A stretch of DNA of 6,594 nt from Candidatus Krumholzibacteriia bacterium (GCA_029935695.1 JAOZJV010000216.1:1-6594), one strand, 5' to 3'; counted from the first letter of the stretch, positions 1 through 6,545 are shown. The notes: generated by a model from the sequence alone, not told the origin. Numbers and translations: made by a program.

Positions 1-1290
1 ACGAAAATTCGGAGTCAGCTCACCCCGGTGGGTGATGACTGCTTTCTTCAGGTACGAAGGCAGATGCAGCCCACCAAAGTCGCCCATGAAATCAGCCTGG
101 GACATGGGACCGATCATCTCCCGCAAAACCCGGCTGAAATGTTCTGATGATTCCCGGGGCAACTCACAGGGCAGGTTGTCCACAGCCATGATCACCGGGC
201 CCGCGCCCTCCACCCCGTCGTTGGTGCTTCGGGTGGCCGGATAGTAGACATAGTAAGGATTGTCCGGTTGCGGGGCCTTCAGGGTCATCTCGATGCTGCC
301 CTCAATATCACAGCTGATGTCGCCAATGACCTGCAGGCGCGGATTTTTGTCTGGTCCGTAGTGAGCTTTGGCCCATTTGTGAGTCACCAGTCTGGGATAT
401 TTTTCTTCCCAGTAGATGGTGTTCATCAGCATATCCAGGTTGGGCAGGTATTTTTCGAACACACCCCGGTAATTTTCCGGGCGCTGATAATAATCCTGAA
501 GCACAAACTGGGCATCAGAGGATTTGGTTTCGACCATGTCCTCTTCCCGGAAAATAACCTGCACCAGAGGGCCGACCTCTTCCACCGGGGCTGCAGCAGT
601 GTGGGCCAATTCATCCACGGAAATTTTGCGGATGGACAGGCACTCCAGGATTTCCTGGCACCCCTTGGAGACGTTGCCATAACCGGCCAGACCGATGATC
701 ACTGGTTGGAGATGTTCGCCCATGCCCTGGGCCTTGATGGTAGCACCGATTTCACGCAGATGATTTTTGGCTTCTTCCAGGCTTCCATATTCATAGGCGT
801 GTTTGATGTCCAGCAAGGGTGTCTTGCGGCCTTGCAGTTCCAGCCGCAACCCCAACGCAACCAGCGATTCGATCATGCCCGCATAACCGGCATGGATGCT
901 GAAAAAAATCAGCCGCCGGTTTTGCTCATCGGCGATGCGTTCGTAATCGATGAGCGTGGCGCCCTCGTCCAACAGATGCTGGAGCATGGGCATGTTGTAA
1001 TCCTGGCCTTTGACCGTGTGGGAAAAATAAACAAAAGCTTTTTTACCCTGGAGCAATGAAAGGGGAATTTCCTTCACGGCAAAAATGATGTCGGCGCTGG
1101 AGAGGTCTTCATCCACTGTCAGTCCGGCGGCACGATAATCGTCATCAGTGAAAACACGAATGGGAGAAGGTTGAATGATAAAATCCACATCGTGCTTCTT
1201 TTTCAAATCAGCAAGATCAGCTGGCACCAGAGGCACACGCCGCTCCCATTTATTCTTGTCTTCTCTGCGAATACCAATAACTGCGCCCAT
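1..1290 (-). CDS. Lysine-2-oxoglutarate reductase (saccharopine-forming), AASS-type LKR module; 3' end outside window
   Basis: 430 codons are open from the ATG at 1290 to the left edge, with no stop seen. By family, the enzyme condenses L-lysine with 2-oxoglutarate and reduces the product with NADPH to saccharopine, in the cytosol. The sequence follows the LKR half of human AASS as I recall it: RRED (8-11), WERR (15-18), FSHT (89-92), a Rossmann-type GYGNVSKG (203-210; human GTGNVSKG), GDISCDIEGSIE (323-334) and VEGAGPVIMAVDNLP (360-374). The visible C-terminal residues VITHRGELTP match the end of the human LKR domain, so the domain is almost complete here. What lies to the left, either a fused saccharopine dehydrogenase domain or a stop, cannot be seen. 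The start is supported by AGGGGT four bases before the ATG and by family alignment. The gene is divergent from the DinB gene. The wider family includes alanine dehydrogenase and transhydrogenase; the DISCD and VEGAG motifs favour LKR over those. Confidence 0.88.
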   Translation of the reverse strand, partial: MGAVIGIRREDKNKWERRVPLVPADLADLKKKHDVDFIIQPSPIRVFTDDDYRAAGLTVDEDLSSADIIFAVKEIPLSLLQGKKAFVYFSHTVKGQDYNMPMLQHLLDEGATLIDYERIADEQNRRLIFFSIHAGYAGMIESLVALGLRLELQGRKTPLLDIKHAYEYGSLEEAKNHLREIGATIKAQGMGEHLQPVIIGLAGYGNVSKGCQEILECLSIRKISVDELAHTAAAPVEEVGPLVQVIFREEDMVETKSSDAQFVLQDYYQRPENYRGVFEKYLPNLDMLMNTIYWEEKYPRLVTHKWAKAHYGPDKNPRLQVIGDISCDIEGSIEMTLKAPQPDNPYYVYYPATRSTNDGVEGAGPVIMAVDNLPCELPRESSEHFSRVLREMIGPMSQADFMGDFGGLHLPSYLKKAVITHRGELTPNFR

Positions 1291-1373
1291 GATGACCCCT
1301 GTTGATCGAATGCGGAAAAATAATCAAAAAGACAAGCCTGAATTCCTTCTCCCGAAAGCTTTGACTCTTGCCA

Positions 1374-1402
1374 AAACTAGACCTCACCGGCAGGGGAGTC
1401 AA
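1374..1402 (-). promoter_or_regulatory. Candidate sigma70-type promoter for the LKR gene
   Basis: On the minus strand, TTGACT (1402-1397) and TAGTTT (1379-1374) are separated by exactly 17 bp. The -35 box is good and the -10 box is poor. It would give a leader of roughly 75 nt ahead of the ATG at 1290. This is a pattern match only. Confidence 0.35.
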
Positions 1403-1430
1403 GCCTCCTCCTTGGCTGTTCATGTTTGGG

Positions 1431-1459
1431 GTGACAGCACCATTACAGCCATGTACAAT
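1431..1459 (+). promoter_or_regulatory. Candidate sigma70-type promoter for the DinB gene
   Basis: GTGACA (1431-1436) and TACAAT (1454-1459) lie 17 bp apart, each one base from consensus. The predicted start near 1466 leaves a leader of about 70 nt before the ATG at 1536. The -35 box lies back to back with that of the divergent LKR promoter, 28 bp away. Confidence 0.45.
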
Positions 1460-1535
1460 ATGCTCCATCAGTTATGGATATTGAACTTGGACTTGGCGTC
1501 TGGCAGCAGCACCGAATTGCTTACAGGAGAGACAA

Positions 1536-2048
1536 ATGACCACCCCTGAAAACATTTTCAATTCCGGTAATGACTTGAACAACAACCACTTCGCCACACC
1601 GGTGAAACAGTCTCTCCAGTTCTTCAGTCGCACCTGCAGTGTTTTTCGGGAGGATGATTCCGAATATGCCCCCACCCCCGGGCAGTTCACCGTGGCACAG
1701 CACGTGGCCCATGTGGCCCAAACCATCGACTGGTTCATGGTTGGTGGATTCCGCCCCGAGGGTTTCGACCTGGATTTTGCTGCTCACCAGCAAGGTGTAC
1801 GCGAATGCATCTCCCTGCAGGATGCCATGATCTGGCTTGTTCAAAGTGTGGACCATGCGGCCGAAATTCTGGCCAGTAAAACACCTGCAGAAATGATGGA
1901 GCCTATGGCGGAGGGACCAGTGATGGGTGGACAGCCCCGGGCGGCCATCATCGCCGCCATCGTCGAACACACTGCACACCATCGTGGATCATTGGCGGTT
2001 TATGCCCGGATGCTGGGATACGCCCCGCCCATGCCCTACAGCGAATGA
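1536..2048 (+). CDS. DinB/YfiT-family protein (putative metal-binding four-helix bundle)
   Basis: 170 residues, the usual size for the DinB-like superfamily, whose members are cytosolic four-helix bundles that typically bind a divalent metal through three histidines. Some members are thiol-dependent transferases or hydrolases, but most have no known reaction. The triad is visible: a histidine in QHVAHV (His56, with His59 as the alternative), then His145 and His149 in EHTAHHRGSL (144-153), which fits the family's HxxxHRG signature near the C-terminus. The segment 48-70 (PGQFTVAQHVAHVAQTIDWF) is the typical metal-site helix 2. No signal peptide or membrane segment is seen. The start is fixed by AGGAGA (1525-1530) five bases before the ATG. 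The gene is monocistronic as far as can be seen, divergent from LKR and convergent with the esterase gene, whose stop is 16 nt away. The substrate cannot be inferred. Confidence 0.85.
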   Translation: MTTPENIFNSGNDLNNNHFATPVKQSLQFFSRTCSVFREDDSEYAPTPGQFTVAQHVAHVAQTIDWFMVGGFRPEGFDLDFAAHQQGVRECISLQDAMIWLVQSVDHAAEILASKTPAEMMEPMAEGPVMGGQPRAAIIAAIVEHTAHHRGSLAVYARMLGYAPPMPYSE

Positions 2049-2055
2049 GTTCAGT

Positions 2056-2072
2056 GACCATGCATCATGGTC
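2056..2072. terminator. Small perfect hairpin between convergent genes, possible weak bidirectional terminator
   Basis: GACCATG, loop CAT, CATGGTC: a perfect 7-bp inverted repeat with a 3-nt loop. It starts 7 nt after the DinB stop and overlaps the esterase stop codon. No T-tract follows on either strand, so if it terminates transcription it is not a classic intrinsic terminator. Confidence 0.25.
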
Positions 2073-3039
2073 TCCAGTCACCCAGCACAAACTCCATGGC
2101 CGCAGCCAGTCCATTGCGCCAATTAATCCAGTTGTGACCGGCATTGCGCTGAACAAAATGAACATCCATGGCCTTCTCCTCAAGAGCGGCCGCCAGATGG
2201 CGGTTGCTGCCCAGAAGCCACTCCATGGTTCCGCAATCCAGATGCCATCGTAAATCCCGGGGCGCCTCAAGCCTGACCTGGTGCACAAAAGATTCATTGC
2301 CGGAAAATGGGTTTTTGAAATCCATGTCTTCGGAAAAAAGAAATGCTCCCGACTGGGCCACCACTTTTTGAAACACATCAGAATTATCCCAGGCTAATTG
2401 AGCGCTGAGCAGACCACCGAGACTGGCTCCCCAGGCCGCCCGTCGCCCATCACAGGGAACCCGGTTTTCCACAAAGGGCAGCAACTCCTCCATGATAAAT
2501 TGCCGGTAAAGCGGATTGAAGGCGTATTCCAGGGTGCGTTCTTTGGGAGGCAGAAAAATAAGATGGGCCGGGCCGATGCTGCCGGAGTGAAGCATCATAT
2601 CCATCACCTGGGGGACTTTGCCCCAGCCGAAGAATGCCTTGCCATCCTGAAAAAGGATATGGGGCAAAGGGGTGTGGGCCATGCCCGGAGGCGAATAAAT
2701 CAGCAGACGTCTGGTCTGGCCCAGCAGCCTGGATTCGAAATTGAGGCGGACCACCTGGCCGGCAGGAGCCACGGCTGAAATTTCTGCGTAAGGACCAGGC
2801 CGATAGGTGGGACCGCAGATGTTACTGGCAAAATCCCACCAGGGATTCAGGATGGGGTTGTCATTGTCCGGATCCGGGCGCCGGTTGCCGCCTTCGTCAA
2901 GGTAGGCATACTCAAAATAAACATCATCCGGCAAATCCAGAGGCTTCATTTCCCCCACGGGAAGAGGAGCTTTGTTCCAATCGTTCCAGTCGCTCAGAAA
3001 ATGAGTGGCCCAGGGTGGAGCTTTCAAGTCAAGGCGCAT
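2065..3039 (-). CDS. Fes/esterase-D-like alpha/beta hydrolase with N-terminal CBM48/E-set-like domain
   Basis: 324 residues from the ATG at 3039. Residues 12-80 (HFLSDWNDW, then LPDDVYFEYAYLDEGG, RPDPDN, NPW) resemble the immunoglobulin-like beta-sandwich that precedes the catalytic domain in enterochelin-esterase-like proteins and in CBM48 carbohydrate-active enzymes. Residues 95-324 are the putative-esterase fold (PF00756-like): the nucleophile elbow WGASLGG gives Ser206, HLDCGTMEW (266-274) supplies the likely acid region (Asp268 or Glu273), and AGHNWINWRNGL (300-311) gives the catalytic His302. The family hydrolyses esters ranging from siderophore lactones to acyl sugars; the substrate here is unknown. 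There is no obvious signal peptide, so a cytosolic location is likely. An in-frame GTG at 3054 would add five residues but has no ribosome binding site, whereas AAGGA sits five bases before the ATG. The gene follows bipA by 35 nt on the same strand, so co-transcription is likely. No siderophore or glycogen gene is visible nearby. Confidence 0.82.
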   Translation of the reverse strand: MRLDLKAPPWATHFLSDWNDWNKAPLPVGEMKPLDLPDDVYFEYAYLDEGGNRRPDPDNDNPILNPWWDFASNICGPTYRPGPYAEISAVAPAGQVVRLNFESRLLGQTRRLLIYSPPGMAHTPLPHILFQDGKAFFGWGKVPQVMDMMLHSGSIGPAHLIFLPPKERTLEYAFNPLYRQFIMEELLPFVENRVPCDGRRAAWGASLGGLLSAQLAWDNSDVFQKVVAQSGAFLFSEDMDFKNPFSGNESFVHQVRLEAPRDLRWHLDCGTMEWLLGSNRHLAAALEEKAMDVHFVQRNAGHNWINWRNGLAAAMEFVLGDWRP

Positions 3040-3044
3040 GCCGG

Positions 3045-3049
3045 TCCTT
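3045..3049 (-). promoter_or_regulatory. Ribosome binding site that selects the esterase ATG
   Basis: On the minus strand, AAGGA lies five bases before the ATG at 3039. The upstream in-frame GTG at 3054 has no comparable purine run, so the shorter protein is preferred. Confidence 0.6.
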
Positions 3050-3074
3050 CGCACACAATCAGAAGGGGTGAGTT

Positions 3075-4898
3075 TTATTCTACCTTCCCCTCAGAAAGGC
3101 GAATTTTCTTGGTTGCTCGTTTGCGGTCGTTTTCATTCAGAATACTTTTCCGCAAACGCAATGACTGGGGAGTGACTTCCAACAATTCATCATGGTTCAA
3201 ATACTCCATGGACTCTTCCAGGCTCATAAGCAAAGGCGGTGCAATGCGCATTTTTCGATCAGTTCCCGATGCCCGCATGTTGCTCAGCTGCTTGGCTTTC
3301 TGGGCGTTGACCACCAGGTCTTCGTCCCGGGAATACTCTCCGATGATCTGCCCGACATAAAGATTGTCTCCCGGTGCGATAAAGAATACGCCACGATCCT
3401 GCAGGGCATCCAGCGCAAAAGCCACAGATTTACCATTGCCCATGCTGATGATGCTGCCATTGGTCCGCTCAGGGATAGACCCTTTGAAGAACTCGTACTG
3501 GTGGAAGCGGTGGTGCATGACAATTTCACCGGCGGTGGCGCGCAGCATTTTACTGCGGAAGCCGATGAGGCCACGGCTGGGAATGTGAAATTCCAGATAG
3601 GTGCGCGCCTCACGCTGCTCCATGGAAATCATCTCGCCTTTGCGAGAGGCCGCGTATTCGATGATGGTTCCGGCCAGATCCACAGGCACATCAACATTGA
3701 GAATTTCCACTGGTTCAGCTTTCTTGCTACCGATTTCCTTAAAGATGACCTGAGGCTGCCCCACCATGAATTCGAATCCCTCACGCCGCATGTTTTCCAT
3801 CAGAATGGAAAGATGCAGAATACCCCGACCTGAGACTTTGTACGTATCGGCGCTGGCGGTGTCTTCCACCCGCAAAGCCACATCGCGGTGGGCGGCCTTG
3901 TACAAACGATCGCGCACCTGCCGGCTGGTGACATACTTGCCTTCCTGGCCGTAACCTGGGCTGTTGTTGGGCATGAAGCTCATGGTCAGGGTGGGATCGT
4001 CGATGGCGATGATGTCCAGGGGTTCGGGTTCGAGTGCATCGGCCAGAGTATCGCCAATGTCCACACCCTCCAGGCCAATCACGGCGCAAATATCTCCGCA
4101 CTGAACTTCCTGGACTTCTTTGCGGCCCAGGTTATCAAAGACAAAGAGTTGACGCACCTGAGTTGCCTGCTGGCTGCCGTCCCGCTTGATGAGCACAACC
4201 TGTTGTTTGGATTTCAAAGAGCCCCGCACGATGCGTCCCATGCCGATACGGCCCACATAGTCGCTGTGATCCAACGCAGCCACCAGCATCTGGGTGGGAC
4301 CATCCTGCTTCACTGGCCCGGGAACGTGATCAATGATCATGTCCAGCAGGGGGAAGAGATTGATCCGCTCGTCTTCCAGTTCGCCCACAGCCCAGCCGTC
4401 GCGGCCGGCGGCATAAACACCCCGAAAATCCAGTTGGGCATCGGTGGCTTCCAATTCCACAAAGAGATTGAAGATTTCGTCCAGCACTTCATCGGGCCGG
4501 GCGCCTTTGCGATCAACCTTGTTGATCACAACCACCGGCTTGAGGTTCAACTGCATGGCCTTCTGTAAAACAAATCGGGTTTGGGGCATGGGACCTTCGA
4601 AGGCGTCCACCAGAAGCAACACACCATCGGCCATTTTCAAAACACGTTCCACTTCGCCGCCAAAATCAGCATGGCCTGGCGTATCGATCAGGTTGATGCG
4701 CGTATCATTGTAAGTGATGGCGAAATTTTTGGAGGTGATGGTGATCCCGCGCTCTCTTTCGAGATCGTTGGAGTCCATCACGCGCTCCTGAATTTCCTGG
4801 CCTTCGCGGAACACATTGCACTGGCGAAGAATCTGATCCACCAGAGTTGTTTTACCGTGATCCACATGGGCGATGATCGCCACGTTCCTGATCTGCAT
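3075..4898 (-). CDS. typA: Translational GTPase BipA/TypA
   Basis: 607 residues from the ATG at 4898, about the length of E. coli BipA. It is a ribosome-binding GTPase of the EF-G/LepA class that helps 50S assembly and growth under cold or stress. GTPase motifs are in order: G1 AHVDHGKTT (10-18), G2 RGITI (50-54), G3 DTPGH (72-76), G4 NKVD (126-129) and a G5 segment YAAGRDG (162-168). A beta-barrel domain 2 follows from about 200, then the EF-G-like domains with SRGLIGFRSKML, and the BipA-specific C-terminal domain with NMRASGTD and a LLEVTPQSLRLRK segment. This excludes LepA and EF-G. A TTG at 4904 is in frame two codons upstream; the ATG is preferred because family members start at MxIRN, but neither start has a strong Shine-Dalgarno site. 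The gene leads a probable two-gene unit with the esterase and is divergent from the TrmB-like regulator. Confidence 0.97.
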   Translation of the reverse strand: MQIRNVAIIAHVDHGKTTLVDQILRQCNVFREGQEIQERVMDSNDLERERGITITSKNFAITYNDTRINLIDTPGHADFGGEVERVLKMADGVLLLVDAFEGPMPQTRFVLQKAMQLNLKPVVVINKVDRKGARPDEVLDEIFNLFVELEATDAQLDFRGVYAAGRDGWAVGELEDERINLFPLLDMIIDHVPGPVKQDGPTQMLVAALDHSDYVGRIGMGRIVRGSLKSKQQVVLIKRDGSQQATQVRQLFVFDNLGRKEVQEVQCGDICAVIGLEGVDIGDTLADALEPEPLDIIAIDDPTLTMSFMPNNSPGYGQEGKYVTSRQVRDRLYKAAHRDVALRVEDTASADTYKVSGRGILHLSILMENMRREGFEFMVGQPQVIFKEIGSKKAEPVEILNVDVPVDLAGTIIEYAASRKGEMISMEQREARTYLEFHIPSRGLIGFRSKMLRATAGEIVMHHRFHQYEFFKGSIPERTNGSIISMGNGKSVAFALDALQDRGVFFIAPGDNLYVGQIIGEYSRDEDLVVNAQKAKQLSNMRASGTDRKMRIAPPLLMSLEESMEYLNHDELLEVTPQSLRLRKSILNENDRKRATKKIRLSEGKVE

Positions 4899-4910
4899 TT
4901 CCAAACCGCT

Positions 4911-4947
4911 TTCTATCGAATGATTGAGTGTCTGCCGTGCGATAGAA
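4911..4947. repeat. 8-bp inverted repeat in the bipA promoter/leader
   Basis: TTCTATCG (4911-4918) and CGATAGAA (4940-4947) are perfect reverse complements separated by 21 bp. The distal arm overlaps the candidate bipA -10 box and the proximal arm lies about 12 bp before the ATG. It could be a split operator. If transcription starts further upstream, it could instead form a leader hairpin that ends just before the weak ribosome binding region. Confidence 0.5.
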
Positions 4948-4972
4948 TAGTCAACTGTGGGCCGACAGCCAA
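4944..4972 (-). promoter_or_regulatory. Candidate sigma70-type promoter for bipA
   Basis: On the minus strand, TTGGCT (4972-4967) and TATTCT (4949-4944) are 17 bp apart, each matching four of six consensus bases. Transcription would start near 4937, giving a leader of about 40 nt. I found no equally good promoter on the plus strand for the divergent regulator gene in 4905-5110; TAGAAT at 5002-5007 is a good -10 without a matching -35. Confidence 0.35.
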
Positions 4973-5122
4973 TGAGGAAGAATTAAATCGGGTTTTTTTA
5001 TTAGAATTTTGGCTTGACGATTTTTCCACCTTGGACGACCATGAAGATGTTGTATTTCAACAACACCATGCAAGGCGGCTCTGGATGTAATTGAATTCAG
5101 AGTATCACTCAAGGAGCAGGCC

Positions 5123-6136
5123 ATGACCGACCAAAGTATTGTGGTTCAAACACTACGAGAATTAGGTATCACCCGCACCGAAGCCGAAGTTTATGTGGCC
5201 ACTTTGCGCGAATCCGGGGGTGGACCGGTCAGCGGGTACCGTGTTGCCCAATCCGTGGGTAAAGATCCCGCCAACCTTTCCAAGACACTGGCCAGCCTTG
5301 AAAAGCTGGGTGCTGTGCGCACAATCCAGGACAAACCCCGCCTGTACGTCCCCTTGCCCCCTGCTGAATTCACGGACAAACTTCTGGCAGATATGAAGGG
5401 GAATCAAATCAAAGTTTTGGATCAGCTTTCAGAACTGGAAATATCCACCCCCCGTGGTATTCCCATGGCCTTGCACAATCAGGAGCAGTCTCTTCTCAAA
5501 GCTACCCAATTGATGGGCCTTTGCCGCAGAGAACTGCTGATTTTCTCCGATAAAGCAGTTCTCGAAAGCCTGGGCTCCAGCCTTGAAGCTCTGGCCGCCA
5601 GCTCAGATGTGAATGTTAATATTCTGTGTCTTGAAAAACTCGGGTGGCCCGGTCTTAACGAAATAGTCATTCCTCTGCCCGTGGGTTTTTCTGATCCCCA
5701 GCCTATGCCCTGGCTGCAAATGATCATTGATCGCCAGACATGGCTGACAGCCAGTTTTCCCAGTGCTGGCACGGATAAACTGCCCTGTGGCTGGTGGAGC
5801 GAAGATCCTTCTCTGGCCTTGATCATGGGCGCCAGTTTATCTGCCGCCATGGAAACAAACGTGGAAGTTTCCATCGAGATTCCGGAAGTGCATACGGTGG
5901 TGGCAGAGCCTGAGCCAGAGATTCAAATGGAAACCACGATGATCCCTGAAGAGCCGGTTGCAGTGGAACCAGCCCCTGCTGTTGAACCTGAGCCAGAACC
6001 GGCACCAACGCCGCCGGCTCAAGCCAAAGCTCTGCCAGAAGAAGATGACGAGGATGATGGTATTCAGTTTATCATTCGGCACGACGAGGAGAATACGTCT
6101 GCAGCAGATGAGCCAGAAGAAGATCAAAAGGATTAA
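5123..6136 (+). CDS. TrmB-family winged-helix transcriptional regulator with acidic Pro/Glu-rich C-terminal tail
   Basis: 337 residues. Residues 8-80 form a TrmB-type winged helix: LRELGITRTEAEVYVATL is the hallmark first helix pair, and GYRVAQSVGKDPANLSKTL then LEKLGAV form the recognition helix region and wing, ending in YVPLPP. Residues 85-108 look like the short coiled linker that usually mediates dimerisation. Residues 118-243 resemble the TrmB effector domain (RRELLIFSDKAVLESL, a strand VNVNILCL, later MIIDRQTWLTASF and a tryptophan-rich GWWSEDP), which in archaeal relatives binds sugars. From about 244 to the end the chain is low complexity: repeated PEPE/EPAP units, an EEDDEDD run at 306-312, a short hydrophobic IQFIIRH (314-320), then more acid. 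This is presumably disordered. The start is set by AAGGAG (5111-5116) six bases before the ATG. The gene is divergent from bipA. The target genes and ligand are unknown. Confidence 0.8.
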   Translation: MTDQSIVVQTLRELGITRTEAEVYVATLRESGGGPVSGYRVAQSVGKDPANLSKTLASLEKLGAVRTIQDKPRLYVPLPPAEFTDKLLADMKGNQIKVLDQLSELEISTPRGIPMALHNQEQSLLKATQLMGLCRRELLIFSDKAVLESLGSSLEALAASSDVNVNILCLEKLGWPGLNEIVIPLPVGFSDPQPMPWLQMIIDRQTWLTASFPSAGTDKLPCGWWSEDPSLALIMGASLSAAMETNVEVSIEIPEVHTVVAEPEPEIQMETTMIPEEPVAVEPAPAVEPEPEPAPTPPAQAKALPEEDDEDDGIQFIIRHDEENTSAADEPEEDQKD

Positions 6137-6290
6137 AATAAGGGAGAAATTACCAACGGGAAAACTTTAAAAAGGGGAGCCTTTTCAAGCCCCCCAAGAG
6201 CCTATCCTGCCTGGATGTTGCGCTGGTTACAAAAGGAATACTGATCCAAGATGTTGCACAATATTTGACTAGGACAGCTACGTTATGCTA

Positions 6291-6336
6291 CGGAAAATTC
6301 CTCTTTTCGGCAATAGTGGTAAGAAAGGAAATTTTC
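6291..6336 (+). other. Imperfect stem-loop in non-coding region
   Basis: The left arm, CGGAAAATTCC followed by TCTT, can pair with the right arm, AAGAAAGG followed by AAATTTTCG. That gives about a dozen base pairs with small bulges around a loop of about 15 nt. The pairing was found by eye; no folding energy was computed. It lies between the TTGACT at 6265 and the terminator-like hairpin at 6402. Confidence 0.35.
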
Positions 6337-6401
6337 GTTTTCTAAAACCCAAAGGGAGAGAATAGTTTCGGCTGGAAGTATTTTTCATCTCTTATCATCA
6401 T

Positions 6402-6430
6402 TTCCCGGCCCAGCCTTCCGGGAACTTTTC
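6402..6430 (+). terminator. Terminator-like hairpin
   Basis: TTCCCGG (6402-6408) pairs perfectly with CCGGGAA (6418-6424) around a 9-nt loop and is followed by CTTTTC. The stem is GC-rich at its top and the T-run is short, so this is a moderate intrinsic terminator candidate. It could serve the regulator gene or a small RNA from the preceding stretch. Confidence 0.45.
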
Positions 6431-6482
6431 AAGGTCAAATTGTAGTGTGCAAACGACTCGTGAATCAATCTTCATTGAAAAC

Positions 6483-6511
6483 TTGCCATAATTTCGTTCT
6501 GAATGTATGTT
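6483..6511 (+). promoter_or_regulatory. Candidate sigma70-type promoter for the right-edge gene
   Basis: TTGCCA (6483-6488) and TATGTT (6506-6511) have exactly 17 bp between them. Transcription would start near 6518, leaving a leader of about 28 nt with the ribosome binding site AGGAGG. Confidence 0.45.
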
Positions 6512-6518
6512 TATTCAG
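6499..6518. repeat. Operator-like inverted repeat over the -10 box
   Basis: CTGAAT (6499-6504) and ATTCAG (6513-6518) are perfect inverted 6-mers with an 8-bp spacer that contains most of the TATGTT -10 box. Further TGAAT half-sites lie at 6461-6465 and 6519-6523. The size and position suit a dimeric repressor. Confidence 0.35.
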
Positions 6519-6545
6519 TGAATATATTTACCTTCAGGAGGGATC

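Larger units (their letters stand above)
6137..6545. other. AT-rich non-coding region with several possible RNA hairpins
   Basis: 409 nt without a credible protein gene on either strand, more AT-rich than the flanking genes. Besides the elements listed separately, it holds a small stem AAAAGG/CCTTTT with a GGAG loop (6170-6185) about 34 nt after the regulator stop, which may weakly terminate that gene. It also has TTGACT at 6265-6270, a good -35 whose only -10 at fair spacing (TACGGA, 18 bp) is poor. I do not recognise a known riboswitch core in it. Confidence 0.6.

Noticed and set aside
902..908. Run of seven A (seven T in the LKR reading sense), possible frameshift or slippage site
   Set aside because: The reading frame continues correctly through it with conserved protein on both sides, so there is no sign of a frameshift.
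268..1059. Plus-strand open frame of 263 codons
   Set aside because: It lies opposite the well-supported LKR gene, has no family-like motifs, and arises from that gene's codon use.
1175..1549. Plus-strand open frame of 124 codons across the LKR-DinB gap
   Set aside because: It starts inside LKR on the opposite strand, overlaps the DinB start, and has a low-complexity translation without motifs.
3192..4568. Two long plus-strand open frames (213 and 226 codons)
   Set aside because: Both are antisense to bipA, which has every expected motif. The antisense translations show no recognisable domain.
4581..5090. Plus-strand open frame of 169 codons reaching into the intergenic region
   Set aside because: Most of it is antisense to bipA. 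The tail beyond 4900 shows no domain and the frame has no convincing ribosome binding site.
5092..5100. ATTCAG half-site upstream of the regulator, matching the repeat at 6499-6518
   Set aside because: CTGAAT/ATTCAG also occurs inside several coding regions of the window, including 5365 and within the tail coding sequence near 6063, so the shared 6-mer is not specific to promoters.
5103..5108. TATCAC, half of the archaeal TrmB-like operator TATCAC-N5-GTGATA
   Set aside because: The second half is absent, and a single 6-mer is expected by chance.
6181..6433. Short direct repeats: CTTTTCAAG (6181 and 6425) and GATGTTGC (6214 and 6250)
   Set aside because: They are too short and too few to suggest a mobile element or array, and have no consistent spacing.
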